Below, one piece after another: positions 1-7,365 of a stretch of DNA of 64,000 nt (its first letter is position 1; every line of letters begins with the position of its first letter). Below the pieces are notes generated by a model. The model saw nothing but the letters and a program-made list of their open reading frames with translations. It was not told the origin of the DNA and made no database searches. The DNA comes from Myxacorys chilensis ATA2-1-KO14. Lineage in GTDB: Bacteria; Cyanobacteriota; Cyanobacteriia; Leptolyngbyales; Leptolyngbyaceae. The stretch is taken from NCBI GenBank assembly GCA_019359275.1, contig JAHHHP010000027.1, positions 1-64,000 of the forward strand, given 5' to 3'. A program made the position numbers and the translations under genes.

Positions 1-2
1 AG

Positions 3-80
3 GAGTTCAAGCAGACGATGGAAGTTGTGTTCGATGAGTACCTTCCAAAATGGAACTACACGGCTAAACCACAGGGCTGA
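3..80 (+). CDS. C-terminal end of a possible transposase (partial)
   Basis: The window opens inside an open frame that stops with TGA at 78-80. Its last residues read EYLPKWNYTAKPQG. A tryptophan-asparagine-tyrosine-threonine ending of this kind is common at the C-terminus of ISAzo13/IS630-like DDE transposases, which is the only basis for the call. Only 25 codons are visible, so family and integrity cannot be judged. No inverted repeat or target duplication can be seen on this side. Confidence 0.4.
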   Translation, partial: EFKQTMEVVFDEYLPKWNYTAKPQG

Positions 81-111
81 TGATTTCCGGTCTTATTTAA
101 TCCACGATCCT

Positions 112-141
112 AAACAAAACCCTCCAAGGTCGCTTGGAGGG
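112..141 (-). terminator. Rho-independent terminator of petJ
   Basis: A perfect 9-bp inverted repeat (CCCTCCAAG at 120-128 and CTTGGAGGG at 133-141) has a 4-nt loop. Read on the minus strand it is followed by TTTTGTTT. It lies 32 bp past the petJ stop, so it ends the psbV-psbV2-petE-petJ run. Confidence 0.85.
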
Positions 142-172
142 CTTATCGTCGGGGTTTGTTACCAGACGGTAC

Positions 173-526
173 TCACCATCCTGCTTCGGCTTGCTGAAGC
201 ACGTACTGAGCAACGGCCTTAACTTCAGAATCGGTCAATCGTCCGTCAAAAGCAGGCATTGCATTTTTGCCATGAGACACCTGCTGTCTAATTGCATCTA
301 CCGAGTTCATCGCATACTTTTCAAGAGCTTCTTTTCTCAGCGTTTTGTGAGAAATAATCACGTTGTTGCCACCAATATGACAGGCTGAGCAATTGGCGCT
401 AAAGATGCGCTGACCGTCAGGCGCATCCGCCCCAGCAGAACTAGTTAGAGGGAAGAGAAAGAGCGCGATCGCAAGGCAAATGGCTAGTGGTAGCACCACG
501 ACTCGCATTGATAAAATTCTTTGCAA
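173..526 (-). CDS. petJ: Cytochrome c6, lumenal electron carrier
   Basis: Soluble c-type cytochrome that carries electrons from cytochrome b6f to photosystem I in the thylakoid lumen, replacing plastocyanin when copper is scarce. The 117-residue precursor has a hydrophobic signal peptide (about 1-33). The mature part begins near ADAPDG and carries the heme motif CSACH (C46, C49, H50). The GGNNVI and KTL..EAL..Y stretches are typical of cytochrome c6, and M90 in NAMPAF is the axial methionine. The TTG start at 526 is chosen because GGAG lies 7 nt upstream; the ATG at 508 has no ribosome site. It is last in the minus-strand cluster behind petE, with 133 bp between them that probably hold its own promoter. 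Copper control is known for the family but no operator was identified here. Confidence 0.95.
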   Translation of the reverse strand: MQRILSMRVVVLPLAICLAIALFLFPLTSSAGADAPDGQRIFSANCSACHIGGNNVIISHKTLRKEALEKYAMNSVDAIRQQVSHGKNAMPAFDGRLTDSEVKAVAQYVLQQAEAGW

Positions 527-659
527 AATAATTCTCCTCTCTCAACCGCTAGCCAGAAGCGCTTTAATACCTTGTTAGATCCCTATTCTAAGACGGGAAA
601 AGGAGGTTCTGGCTATTGATGAAAGAGGAGATGATTGAGTCAAATGGAGACTTCAAGAA

Positions 660-1070
660 CTATTGAACGATCACTTTACCAACCATGCCAGCACCCCGGT
701 GAGGCAAGCAGTAGTAGGAGTACTCACCCGCAGGCGTGTCCGCTGGGAAGTTTACTTCAAAACTCTTACCCGCGCCTTCTAAACCTTTGTGAGACAGCTT
801 AGCGGCCAAATCTTTATTCCCATCAGGAACTTTAGCACTGTCAAACACAACGTTGTGAGGCGGCAAGCTGCCCACCTGCCACTGCACGGTATCACCCGGT
901 TTGATAGTCACAACAGCCGGATCAAAGACTAAACCTTTCGGGGTTCCCATCTTGACATTGTAGGTTTCTGCTGCTGCAGGAGAAGCAGCCCAGAAAAAGC
1001 TGCTAGCGATCAGCATAACGGCACAGAATGCCAGTGAAATTCCTCGAAGAACAGAAGAAATCGATTTCAT
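660..1070 (-). CDS. petE: Plastocyanin precursor
   Basis: Blue copper protein that shuttles electrons between cytochrome b6f and photosystem I in the lumen. The precursor is 136 residues with a Sec/Tat-type signal peptide ending at AAA-ETYNVK (about residue 35). The four copper ligands are visible: H72 in PPHNVVF, and C121, H124 and M129 in YYCLPHRGAGM. Length and motifs match the family fully. It sits between psbV2 and petJ, so both alternative photosystem I donors are neighbours on the same strand. The 113 bp before its ATG is long enough for a separate promoter, as copper-dependent switching would require. Confidence 0.97.
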   Translation of the reverse strand: MKSISSVLRGISLAFCAVMLIASSFFWAASPAAAETYNVKMGTPKGLVFDPAVVTIKPGDTVQWQVGSLPPHNVVFDSAKVPDGNKDLAAKLSHKGLEGAGKSFEVNFPADTPAGEYSYYCLPHRGAGMVGKVIVQ

Positions 1071-1183
1071 AGTGGTCTCTAGAACGAGTGGTTCTCTAAC
1101 TTCTTTCGATATTTTACAGCTTGTCGTACTTCATCAATGCAGAGAGTTTCTGCAACTAAAGCTTAAATCTACTGAGCCTGCCT

Positions 1184-1696
1184 CTAAAACTGATCAGTTC
1201 CCCAGCCCGGCGCAACTTGGGCTGCCCGCAGAATAAACCCAGCCAAATGTTCAGCTTGCGATCGCGAAAGCCAACTCTCCGGGACTTCCCGGCAGTAAAT
1301 CTCGTCTTCTGTACCGTCATAGCTCATTGGACGCCGCATATAAGCAACAAGCCGTTCAATCGTATCTCGCGGCGGCGTTGCCCCTTTTAGCGCCTCTAGC
1401 GACAACGAAACAGGGGGATTGGGTAACGTTGATCCGCCAACATGACAATTGGTACAGCTCCCACCAAAAAGTTTTTTCCCTTCGGTGATGTCCTCTGCCG
1501 AAAACAGGCGCGTCTGCCCTTGATCATCAAGCGCTAGCGGAATCGGCTCGGTCACTTTTAAGTAATAAGTCACGTAGGAATCAGCAGCATAGACCGGACG
1601 GCTGACCAATGCCAGTCCCACACAGACACAACAAAACACCGCGAAACCACGGAGCAGAAGAGCAGGAAGCCAGCGCAGAGTTTTGTGAATTAGCAT
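1184..1696 (-). CDS. psbV2: PsbV2, cytochrome c550-like protein
   Basis: Paralogue of photosystem II cytochrome c550, translated as 170 residues from the ATG at 1696. A lumenal signal peptide precedes ADSYVTYYL, and the heme motif is CTNCH (C81, C84, H85). Shared blocks with the upstream psbV product include EGK.LF, L..L..ATPPR, YM..P.SYDG and a related C-terminal helix. Where PsbV has its second heme ligand (VHPSI) this protein has Cys135 in IYCREVP, so axial ligation should differ. A longer frame begins at 1750 inside psbV, but the extra 18 residues are uncharged by any signal logic and overlap the psbV end; the 1696 start puts the signal peptide at the N-terminus. No strong Shine-Dalgarno sequence is seen, and the 26-bp gap to psbV suggests co-transcription. 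The function of PsbV2 is not settled. Confidence 0.9.
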   Translation of the reverse strand: MLIHKTLRWLPALLLRGFAVFCCVCVGLALVSRPVYAADSYVTYYLKVTEPIPLALDDQGQTRLFSAEDITEGKKLFGGSCTNCHVGGSTLPNPPVSLSLEALKGATPPRDTIERLVAYMRRPMSYDGTEDEIYCREVPESWLSRSQAEHLAGFILRAAQVAPGWGTDQF

Positions 1697-1722
1697 GGAG
1701 CAATGGTCAGCAAGAGAATGAA

Positions 1723-2214
1723 CTAGTAGTGGATTTTGCCGCCGCCCCACTGATCGCCGACAATTTTGGGCTGAAGTAGAACGTGTCCTGCGATCGCAAC
1801 AAGGTCTTTGTCGGTGAGGTTCCGCATTTCAGGGAAGGTATCTTTGCTCTTGATGCTCGGATGCACTTCCGCGATCGAGGTAGACCCATCGTAGCTGGTG
1901 GGATCTTTCATATAATCCACCAACGCTTCGATGTTATTGCGAGGCGGTGTTGCCAAGTCAAGCGCTTCGGGGTCAAGCCCTACGTTAGGATCGGTCTTGG
2001 TGACACCACCTGCGTGACACTGGGCGCACGCGTATTGAAATAGACGCTTACCTTCTTTAACCTGCTTCAGGCTCAACACCGTAGTATCGCCTGCATCATT
2101 GACTGGAATGGTGCGAAGCTTAGCGTCTAATTCGGCAGCATTCACGCCTTGTACAAAAACTTGAAAGGCAAAAAAGACAGTGGCTACAGCAAGCCAAAGG
2201 CATCTTTTAAGCAT
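1723..2214 (-). CDS. psbV: Cytochrome c550, extrinsic photosystem II subunit
   Basis: Extrinsic lumenal subunit that stabilises the oxygen-evolving cluster of photosystem II. The 163-residue precursor has a signal peptide (about 1-26) and mature start AELDAKL. The heme motif is CAQCH (C63, C66, H67). H118 in EVHPSI falls at mature position 92, the known second axial histidine of this low-potential bis-His cytochrome. The C-terminus GGGKIHY is typical. The ATG at 2214 is chosen over an upstream in-frame start at 2250 because AAGGAGA lies a few bases before it. It heads the psbV-psbV2-petE-petJ run, and a 15-bp tandem repeat lies upstream of it. Confidence 0.97.
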   Translation of the reverse strand: MLKRCLWLAVATVFFAFQVFVQGVNAAELDAKLRTIPVNDAGDTTVLSLKQVKEGKRLFQYACAQCHAGGVTKTDPNVGLDPEALDLATPPRNNIEALVDYMKDPTSYDGSTSIAEVHPSIKSKDTFPEMRNLTDKDLVAIAGHVLLQPKIVGDQWGGGKIHY

Positions 2215-2278
2215 GGTTCTCCTTAAATGTGGCTCAGTTACGAATTTCACAACACAACAGTCGATAATGGCAACCTCA

Positions 2279-2340
2279 ATCCTTAAGACACTGTGACCCT
2301 CAAGACATTGCCCGTTGAGACACTGCCCTTTAAGACACTG
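2279..2340. repeat. Four 15-bp degenerate tandem repeats upstream of psbV
   Basis: Four units of the form (minus strand) CAGTGTCTTAAAGGG occur at 2279-2293, 2296-2310, 2311-2325 and 2326-2340, with two extra bases after the first. They sit in the 333-bp gap between accD and psbV, 65 bp or more before the psbV start. The rest of that gap shows no gene. A role in psbV expression is possible but unproven. Confidence 0.75.
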
Positions 2341-2547
2341 CGCTTTGAGGAAGAGGCACTAGCCGTAGACTCATCGCTCGGTAGAACCTTCACCATGAGA
2401 ACGGCTGATAGCGAAAATAGACTTCTTTAATACCAATATCACGTCGCTGTAACAATCCTTAGCCCAATTTGTAGAAGAATGAAGAGATTCTCAGAAAAGG
2501 CGGTATGGAAAGAGGCTCTCTTCTCTCCCCATGCGATCGCGAATTGA

Positions 2548-3486
2548 TTAAAGAATCGAGTTGGGGACAACCGTAGTCAGCGTTTTAATGCCTGGGATCT
2601 GACTTCCTCCGGTATGAATCGGGAGAACGGTGGGCTGATGAAGCCGAATTAACTGAGCTAGTGTCTTCTTCAACTGAGTGCGAGACACGATCGCATCCAC
2701 AAAGCCATGGGCTAACAGATATTCAGACGTTTGAAAGTCATCGGGGAGCTTTTCTCGTAAGGTTTGCTCGACAACCCGACGTCCAGCAAAGGCAATCGTC
2801 GCTTTCGGTTCTGCCAGAATGATGTCTCCTAACATGGCAAAACTAGCGGTGACCCCCCCCGCCGTTGGATGGGTCAACACTGGAACGTAGAGCAAACGGT
2901 TAGCGCGATGCCGTTCTAGTGCCCCGGACACTTTCGCCATTTGCATCAGGCTCAACATGCCTTCCTGCATCCGTGCCCCTCCTGAGGCACATAGAATTAC
3001 CACTGGAAGCCGTTGCTGAGTTCCACGCTCGATCAGCCGAGTCAGCTTCTCACCAACAACTGAACCCATGCTGCCACCCATAAAGCGGAAGTCCATCACG
3101 CCCAAGGCTACAGAAGACCCTTCAATCTGTCCAATTCCGGTTTGCACCGCATCGGTGAGACGAGTTTTTTCCTGAGTTTCTCGCAAGCGATCGCTATAGG
3201 CTTTGCGATCGCGAAACTTGAGGGGATCAGTCGGCATCAAGCCTTCGTCAATGGCAACCCACGTATCCGCATCGATTAATTGACTAATGCGCTGATCGCT
3301 CGCGACGCGCATGTGATGATTGCACTCTAGGCACACCATTTGATTCAGTCGCAAATCTTTGGTATAGGTGAGGACGCTACAAGCTTCGCATTTTGTCCAC
3401 AACCCATCTGCGATCTCCCGTTCTTGCCCGTCGGGGACAGAAGACCCTGATTTTTGTCGATTTGCAAACCAATCAAAAAGTGACAT
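2548..3486 (-). CDS. accD: Acetyl-CoA carboxylase carboxyltransferase beta subunit
   Basis: Beta half of the carboxyltransferase that moves CO2 from biotin-carrier protein to acetyl-CoA, giving malonyl-CoA for fatty-acid synthesis. The 312-residue protein has the N-terminal zinc ribbon CEAC...CLEC (C33, C36, C52, C55). A crotonase-type core follows, with glycine pairs in [11 protein letters not shown] (about 166-176) and [11 protein letters not shown] (about 206-216) that form the oxyanion sites. Length is normal for bacterial AccD. AAGGAA precedes the ATG. The accA, accB and accC partners are not in this window. Confidence 0.96.
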   Translation of the reverse strand: MSLFDWFANRQKSGSSVPDGQEREIADGLWTKCEACSVLTYTKDLRLNQMVCLECNHHMRVASDQRISQLIDADTWVAIDEGLMPTDPLKFRDRKAYSDRLRETQEKTRLTDAVQTGIGQIEGSSVALGVMDFRFMGGSMGSVVGEKLTRLIERGTQQRLPVVILCASGGARMQEGMLSLMQMAKVSGALERHRANRLLYVPVLTHPTAGGVTASFAMLGDIILAEPKATIAFAGRRVVEQTLREKLPDDFQTSEYLLAHGFVDAIVSRTQLKKTLAQLIRLHQPTVLPIHTGGSQIPGIKTLTTVVPNSIL

Positions 3487-4392
3487 AGTAACTGTGTTCC
3501 TTAGTAGTAGTGCAGGGGACTAACGACATAAGAGGAAAGACGGTCTGATCGGACAAGAGTGCCCATCTCAGGTGTTTTCCCGGTGCTTTTTCGATTAGGT
3601 CTTTTATCTTCTATGACCAACCGCGTCGTTATCATTTCATCGATTACTGCTTCACCAAATTAGAGTTAGTAACTTAGAGCCTTGCACCGAATTCTAGAAG
3701 GAATTTAGTGAAGTTTGCAAAAAATTTTTAAAACAGCGTGCCGAAACGGCAATCTCAGATTAAAACTTTTTAAGACAAGACGTGTAAAAACTTGAAGTAT
3801 TTTTTTGTAAAAACATTTTTATTCTTTCGCTCAGTGGCTCGAAGGGCGATCATTTAATAATGGAGGAGCCAGGATTTACATCATCAAGCAGAGTGTTGCC
3901 TTCTAGCCTCTAAGGTTGCCTTCTGGCCTCTAAGCTTGAGCGAACACAACAAGTCCTTCATTTTGGAACATTTAGGGGTGGGTTGTATGGATTCGTGAGC
4001 AATCTGTGTTCTGGCGTTCTGTCTGTCCACTGCTTAGCCATTTCTAGACTGTTAGAACGTCAGAAACATCGGTTAAAGAAGTTGGAGGGTAGTGGTGTAA
4101 ACCCGTTAATCAGCTTCGATGCCGTGTCGTAACGATGCGACTGTCCAACTACGGCTCCATAACACTACTCAACGTCGCCGAAATTGTGAGTATTCCTCCT
4201 GATATTTCATAGTTTCGCTTAGGCATGCCTATTTCTTGTGGGCCGCTTTCACGTGCAAGAACCAAGGCGCAGTTAGCCTAATTTCAGAATGCTTGCATGT
4301 GATACAAAACACATTCTGTTGTTCTCCAAAAAATCTGGGAATTCTGAACCTGGAGCGCACTTTAGCAATTCGATGAGATTTTGACTTTTCGT
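3487..4392. other. Gene-free 0.9-kb stretch
   Basis: No convincing open frame lies between accD and the synthase-like gene. The part from about 3715 to 3835 is AT-rich and includes a small hairpin, TGCCG-AAA-CGGCA at 3739-3751. A 20-bp tandem repeat sits at 3895-3934. The divergent genes on both sides imply at least two promoters here. I recognise no riboswitch or known non-coding RNA. Confidence 0.5.
3895..3934. repeat. 20-bp tandem repeat, two copies
   Basis: Two adjacent 20-bp units (GTTGCCTTCTAGCCTCTAAG and the same with one A-to-G change) lie at 3895-3914 and 3915-3934. This is one of several short tandem duplications in the intergenic DNA of the window. Confidence 0.85.
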
Positions 4393-5442
4393 ATGAGTAC
4401 TTTGTCGCTATCCCAATTAGTTGGTTCCTCGCACTATCTTGCGATCGCAGATGATGCCCTCAAGGACGAGGATAATGCCGCTTGGGTGATGGAGCTAGAG
4501 TTAGAGGCTCGGCAAGAATGGATTGAGCGCATTAGCTGGATTCGGCTGGCGGATCGGTTAGCTGAGAGCGACCTCCTAGACCCTCATGGTTCTGAGTTTC
4601 AGCGCTTTCAAGACGGTTGGAAGTGGCTAATGGCGACGGGTCAGGTGCAGCCTGTTAGCGGGCATCGAAAAGTGTTTGAAGCCATTCGCGATCGCTGGTT
4701 TTGTAACACTGACCCTGTAGGTCAGCTATCAATTAACTCGTGGAATCGGTACTTAGGCGCACTGGAGCGCTATCACCACAACAACAATCTTGTCTTCGAC
4801 ACCCTCGATCAGTTTGAGACGATGCTAGAGGAACTGGCAGCCTCTTTCTTTCAAGTACTACCCTTTTTGCCCGCTCATCATCGACGAATCGTCGGCGCGT
4901 TTGGCATGGTGGATCAGTTTTACAATATTCTGCGTGATCTGCAGGAAGACGCCAAGCAAGGCATTTGTTATTTGCCGACGGAAGTACTCGATCGCTTTGG
5001 TGTTAGCCGCACCGAAATCCTCGAATTGCGAGCCTATAACAATCCGGGCTACCGCTCCATGATGCAATTTTGGATTTATGACTATTTGCCACGGTTGTAT
5101 CGTAAAGCGTATCCCTTTATTTTGTCGCCCGATCTACATCCCTCTTGGCAAATGCTGCGGGATTGGTCGCTGAACCGCTATAAGCGAATTGAGCGGATAC
5201 TGCGTCGATGTGACTACGATTACAGAAGATTTCCGCACGTCTACTGGCAAGAAGTTCAACGAGATTTGGTGTTAATCCTACCAGCAAGATTTGCCAATTC
5301 CTCTTATTGTCATCTTCCTAAAGGAGGAAATAAAGGATGTTCAACAAAATTAACATATATCTCCTATCTATCTCGCAAATGCAAGCTGTTTCAGTTTACT
5401 AAGCAAGAGCCTAATGTTTTGATGGAGTTTGAATGCGGTTAG
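4393..5442 (+). CDS. Squalene/phytoene synthase-like protein
   Basis: About 349 residues from the ATG at 4393; a TTG at 4381 could add four. The segment DQFYNILRDLQED (about 174-186), followed by AKQGICYLPTEVL, is the second aspartate-rich motif of the squalene/phytoene synthase fold, which binds the prenyl diphosphate via Mg2+. The first aspartate-rich motif expected near the N-terminus is not recognisable, so condensation activity is doubtful. After WQEVQRDLVLILPARF (about residue 300) the last 50 residues are Cys/Lys/Ser-rich and look unlike the family. They may be a read-through extension after a frame change. An AGGAGG sequence lies inside this tail at about 5322-5327. It is a stand-alone gene that meets flv1 tail to tail. 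The role in carotenoid or hopanoid synthesis is uncertain. Confidence 0.65.
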   Translation: MSTLSLSQLVGSSHYLAIADDALKDEDNAAWVMELELEARQEWIERISWIRLADRLAESDLLDPHGSEFQRFQDGWKWLMATGQVQPVSGHRKVFEAIRDRWFCNTDPVGQLSINSWNRYLGALERYHHNNNLVFDTLDQFETMLEELAASFFQVLPFLPAHHRRIVGAFGMVDQFYNILRDLQEDAKQGICYLPTEVLDRFGVSRTEILELRAYNNPGYRSMMQFWIYDYLPRLYRKAYPFILSPDLHPSWQMLRDWSLNRYKRIERILRRCDYDYRRFPHVYWQEVQRDLVLILPARFANSSYCHLPKGGNKGCSTKLTYISYLSRKCKLFQFTKQEPNVLMEFECG

Positions 5443-5452
5443 TAAGCTGCGG

Positions 5453-7171
5453 TTAATAAGATGTTCCTGACTTGCGGTGCAAGACGGCAGTTACGCCTTT
5501 CGCTTCCATAACCTTGCCATTATTCACCTCGGCGTAGAGCAGCCAATGATCACCGCATTCCATCCGGTTTTGAATGGTGCATTCGAGGTAGGCCAAAGCG
5601 TCCAGCAGAACTGGGCAACCATTGGCGGCAGGTTCTGTGTTGAGGTCGGCAAAGCGATCGTACTCTGATCCGGATTTCATAAAAGCCCGTCGAAGCTGCC
5701 GATCTTCTCTCAAAATATTCAGCACAAACGAATCGCCAATGTGATCGAGCCAGCCTTCCACGCGAGATTTTGCGATCGCCACCGTGACTCCCGGCGGATT
5801 GAAAGTGGCTTGAGAAATCCAAGACGTGAGAAAACCATTCCTTCGCTCGCCTTGTCTGACGGTGACGACGCACAGTGACCCGATGACACGACCGAGGGCT
5901 TGTTCGGTGCGATCGCTCTTTGTTTCAGCAACAAACGATCGCGGTTCTCGAACTTTCTTCGTTTTACGCAACACCTGAGCAAACTCTGCTCCCGCTTGCT
6001 CTGACTGCTGCAACACCTCGTCTGTCGGCTTGAACTTCACGCGAATCGTGTCAAATCCAAATGTGTAGCCTGCATCTTGAAGGCGGTTTTCAACGAGATC
6101 GATCGCTTCGCCGCTCCAACCATAGGAGCCAAAAACGCCTGCTACTTTAGTTTTCGAGGCATTAGAGAGGACTAAACCTAACGCTGTTTGAATCTGTGTC
6201 GGCGCGTGTCCTGCCAGCGTTGGAGTGCCGATAATGAAGCCGTCGCAGCGTTCTACAACCGCCGTCACATCGGATGGCTCAGCAAATTCACAGTTAACCG
6301 ATTCAACAGTAATATCAGAGTCCGTGAGTCCTTTAGCGATCGCTTGCGCTACACTAGCGGTATTTCCGTAGGCAGAAGCGTAAAGCAAGGCGACAGAACG
6401 TTCTTGGTTTTTCTGCTCATCGCACCAGTTTCGATAGTCCAACATCAAGCGGCTGCGGCTGTAGCGGACAATGGAGCCATGAGCAACGGCATACATCGTG
6501 GCAGGAAAAGTTGAAAGTTCTGCGATCGCGGCTTCAACCTGTTTAGACTGCGCCGCGTGCAGACAGTCGAAGTAGTAGCGACGATCTTCGTCTAGCTGCT
6601 TCCAGTGCTCATCGAAAATAGAATCATCGCAGACATGCGATCCAAAGAATTTGTCTGTATAGAGAATCTGGGTGGCTGGATCAAAAACGCACAGTTCATC
6701 TACCCAGCGCGGAGTAGGCACAAAGGCGAATTGCAAAACATGTCCTTTGCCCAGATCGAGAGTGTCGTCATCTCGAACAATTTGAAGTTGGAGCGGAAGA
6801 TTTGGAAAAGCTGTTTTTAAAGCATTGGCAGCCGGCTTAGAACAAACGATCGTGACCTGCGGTGCTAATTCAAGTAGCTTTTTGAGCGTTTCGAGGCGAT
6901 TTTGATTCACGTGGCTCAAAATCACATAGTCGAGCTTCTGAAAGTACTGATGTTGATGGAGTTCGTGTACAAAAATATCTGTGAAAGACGAACCCGGCGG
7001 ATCGATCAAGGCATTTTGTTCTGCTTGAATCAAATAGGCATTGGCAGTTGTGCCCTTTTGTCGCGCGTATTCGATTTCAAACTTGAGCCGATCCCAAGTG
7101 CGTGATCGCAGCACTTGCGTATCGACACCGATTTCGGCAATTTGCACGTCTCTGGGTCTAGAGTCTGACAT
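5453..7171 (-). CDS. flv1: Flavodiiron protein Flv1
   Basis: Partner of Flv3 in reducing O2 to water with electrons from the acceptor side of photosystem I, a safety valve under fluctuating light. The 572 residues comprise a metallo-beta-lactamase-like domain (about 1-255), a flavodoxin domain (about 262-400, beginning VALLYASAYGNT) and the C-terminal flavin-reductase domain found only in photosynthetic organisms (about 425-572). The diiron ligands are largely lost: SHVNQNR replaces the canonical HxExDH, TPRW replaces the later His, and the following Asp is Lys. This pattern identifies Flv1 rather than Flv3. The gene lies 194 bp downstream of flv3 on the same strand, so joint transcription is likely. 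No good ribosome site precedes the ATG at 7171. Confidence 0.92.
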   Translation of the reverse strand: MSDSRPRDVQIAEIGVDTQVLRSRTWDRLKFEIEYARQKGTTANAYLIQAEQNALIDPPGSSFTDIFVHELHQHQYFQKLDYVILSHVNQNRLETLKKLLELAPQVTIVCSKPAANALKTAFPNLPLQLQIVRDDDTLDLGKGHVLQFAFVPTPRWVDELCVFDPATQILYTDKFFGSHVCDDSIFDEHWKQLDEDRRYYFDCLHAAQSKQVEAAIAELSTFPATMYAVAHGSIVRYSRSRLMLDYRNWCDEQKNQERSVALLYASAYGNTASVAQAIAKGLTDSDITVESVNCEFAEPSDVTAVVERCDGFIIGTPTLAGHAPTQIQTALGLVLSNASKTKVAGVFGSYGWSGEAIDLVENRLQDAGYTFGFDTIRVKFKPTDEVLQQSEQAGAEFAQVLRKTKKVREPRSFVAETKSDRTEQALGRVIGSLCVVTVRQGERRNGFLTSWISQATFNPPGVTVAIAKSRVEGWLDHIGDSFVLNILREDRQLRRAFMKSGSEYDRFADLNTEPAANGCPVLLDALAYLECTIQNRMECGDHWLLYAEVNNGKVMEAKGVTAVLHRKSGTSY

Positions 7172-7323
7172 AAGAAATGAGGGATGGGAGGAAGGGTAAT
7201 GCTCCGCTTTCGCGAGGAGGGATGGTTGACAGCAACGCGATGAGAGAAGAAGTAGATGAGGGATAAGGGATACAACTCAAAGTTGCACTTGTCAAATTAC
7301 ACTTGCGCATGTCATCCCCCTTG

Positions 7324-7349
7324 GCAAAGCGTTGCCGCAGGCGTCCCTT
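7324..7349. repeat. Dispersed 26-bp repeat, copy 1
   Basis: This segment in the flv3-flv1 gap matches 20901-20926 at 23 of 26 positions. It contains the stem-loop GGCAA-AGCG-TTGCC. It is probably a member of a dispersed cyanobacterial palindromic repeat family; only two copies were noticed in this window. Confidence 0.6.
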
Positions 7350-7365
7350 ATCCTCCAGTGGAGAT

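Noticed and set aside
25..222. 65-codon plus-strand frame at the left edge
   Set aside because: It runs across the petJ terminator and is out of frame with the possible transposase end.
1697..1750. Longer N-terminus for PsbV2 starting inside psbV
   Set aside because: The extra 18 residues would precede the signal peptide and overlap the psbV coding end.
3487..4392. Possible riboswitch or small RNA in the gene-free stretch
   Set aside because: No known conserved motif could be matched by eye; only short hairpins and a tandem repeat are present.
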